Positions 63,154 through 64,000 of a DNA stretch of 64,000 nt are shown here, in pieces (the stretch's first letter is position 1; each line of letters starts with the position of its first letter). The stretch comes from Hordeum vulgare subsp. vulgare (Eukaryota > Streptophyta > Magnoliopsida > Poales > Poaceae): positions 349,801,823 through 349,865,822 of the forward strand of contig NC_058524.1 of assembly GCF_904849725.1 (NCBI RefSeq). Reading direction: 5' to 3'. Below the pieces are notes generated by a model. It worked only from the letters and a program-made list of their open reading frames with translations. It had not been told where the DNA came from and ran no database searches. Both the position numbers and the translations under genes were made by a program.

Positions 63154-64000
63154 ATGAGGAGGTTCGTAAGAGGCTCCTCAAGCCGTGACACCAAGGATGA
63201 TGGGAGTGAGAAGAAGCCCAAGTATCAGGCCCCTCGAGTCGCCGAAGTTCGAGCGTGCGAGTGGCCAAGCGACGTGTTCTTACGCGCCGCTGGAATTTAT
63301 GAGGACTTTTATCACTTGGTGGAGAACGCAGTCCTTACATCCTTCATTGAACATAAGTGTCCGCAATACCTCCTCCTCACTAATATCTTCGTACAAAGCT
63401 TTAACTTCTATCCGAGGAAGAATCCTCCTATGGTTGAGTTTAAACTTTATGATATCCCCCAGCGCATGTCACTCCAGGATTTTTGCAATGTTTGCAAATT
63501 ACCTTATGTTGGGGATATTCATGAACCTCATCCACAGGACTTGGAAGCTTTCATCGGTACAATTGCTGTAGGAGAGGAGAGAGGAGTGTCTTGCGCTAGA
63601 GCTGCTAGCATTCATTTTCCCGTGCTTCGGTACTTCTCACTATTTGTGGGAAAATGTTTGATTGGCCGTGGGAAAGCTGGGTCACTTAGTTCCCTAGATC
63701 TTGCGGTCTTGCGCGAAGCCGTTTATAGCGATAAAACTTATAGCTTAGGCGCTATAGTAGCTCAACGGTTGAACCTGAACCGTTCTAAATGTGTTGTCTA
63801 TGGAGGTGGCTATGCTACCCGTCTTGCCAAACACTTTGATATACCTATTAGACTGGACGAGGAAGAAGAGATTCTTCTTCCCGAGAGATATCTAGATTAC
63901 GATAGCATGGTTCGCCATGACTTTCTTGATAGAGATATAAGTAGAAGGATGATTTATAACCTGGTATTTAGTCAGGGTACTCGTGAGACTATTACCTTCC
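63154..64000 (+). CDS. ATHILA ORF-1-like protein, partial (runs off the window)
   Basis: An ATG at 63154 opens 282 codons with no stop before the window ends; I read every codon. The N-terminus is basic (MRRFVRGSSSRD), followed by VFLRAAGIYEDFYHLVENA, KCPQYLLLTNIFVQSF, PMVEFKLYDIPQRMSLQDFC, GEERGVSCARAASIHFPVLR and LGAIVAQRLNLNRSKC. The style matches the ATHILA ORF-1 family known from plant Gypsy elements, here lying after gag-protease and behind an LTR-like promoter copy. I see no signal peptide, transmembrane segment or enzymatic motif, so it is not an obvious envelope protein. Its function is unknown. It contrasts with the broken gag-protease frame upstream. Confidence 0.65.
   Translation, partial: MRRFVRGSSSRDTKDDGSEKKPKYQAPRVAEVRACEWPSDVFLRAAGIYEDFYHLVENAVLTSFIEHKCPQYLLLTNIFVQSFNFYPRKNPPMVEFKLYDIPQRMSLQDFCNVCKLPYVGDIHEPHPQDLEAFIGTIAVGEERGVSCARAASIHFPVLRYFSLFVGKCLIGRGKAGSLSSLDLAVLREAVYSDKTYSLGAIVAQRLNLNRSKCVVYGGGYATRLAKHFDIPIRLDEEEEILLPERYLDYDSMVRHDFLDRDISRRMIYNLVFSQGTRETITF

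Larger units (their letters stand above)
57901..64000 (+). mobile_element. Athila-lineage element lacking reverse transcriptase (incomplete in window)
   Basis: LTR, primer site, gag and protease are followed directly by an LTR-like promoter block and a long extra ORF. No RT, RNase H or integrase lies between protease (ending about 62275) and the ORF (63154). The element therefore appears non-autonomous; from memory this resembles the Sabrina type thought to depend on relatives such as WHAM. It is inserted in LTR fragment D; the left flank is TTCAC. The 3' half lies outside the window. Confidence 0.75.

Overview
The window looks like intergenic heterochromatin from a large grass genome, most likely a Triticeae species (wheat, Aegilops, barley or rye). 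I infer this from nested LTR retrotransposons of types I recognise from that tribe: Athila-lineage and Tat-lineage Ty3/Gypsy elements, a Ty1/Copia family with ~1.48 kb LTRs, and a Sukkula-like large retrotransposon derivative (LARD). Family names are from memory, not from a search. I see no intact host gene, tRNA, rRNA or CRISPR array. The only host-like coding traces are two decayed 3'-5' exonuclease-like fragments at the left edge.

Layout. 1-2200: an 84-bp tandem array, perhaps CACTA subterminal repeats, then the exonuclease-like pseudogenes. 2200-12692: two Sukkula-like long LTRs meeting head to tail-end in opposite orientation at 7063/7064. The left one carries a solo Copia LTR (3119-4592) with a perfect 5-bp target duplication. 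12693-14311: the 3' end of a Gypsy element and its LTR. 14732-29704: a gag-only Copia element split by a complete Sukkula-like LARD (17271-27076, minus strand, Met-tRNA primer site, non-coding 3.1 kb interior). 29705-31545: 5' LTR and leader of one Gypsy family. 31546-39779: the 3' part of a Tat-lineage Gypsy element with dual RNase H, integrase, a ~163-bp tandem array, a multi-exon antisense gene with its own TATA box, and a 3' LTR. 39909-43768: a long LTR-like block with a 285-bp tandem duplication. 43769-53218: a nearly complete but decayed Athila-lineage element on the minus strand. 53219-57900: another Sukkula-like LTR with a second solo Copia LTR. 57901-64000: an Athila-lineage element with gag and protease but no reverse transcriptase, followed by a long open reading frame that runs off the window.

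How the pieces relate. Most coding sequence belongs to gag-pol polyproteins inactivated by stops and frameshifts. The most interesting pattern is architectural. In both Athila-type elements a diverged copy of the LTR promoter region lies inside the element, just upstream of an extra 3' ORF, and the Copia element has a similar U3-like block. This suggests internal promoters for downstream ORFs. In the right-hand element the downstream ORF is open for 282 codons although the gag-protease frame before it is broken four times.
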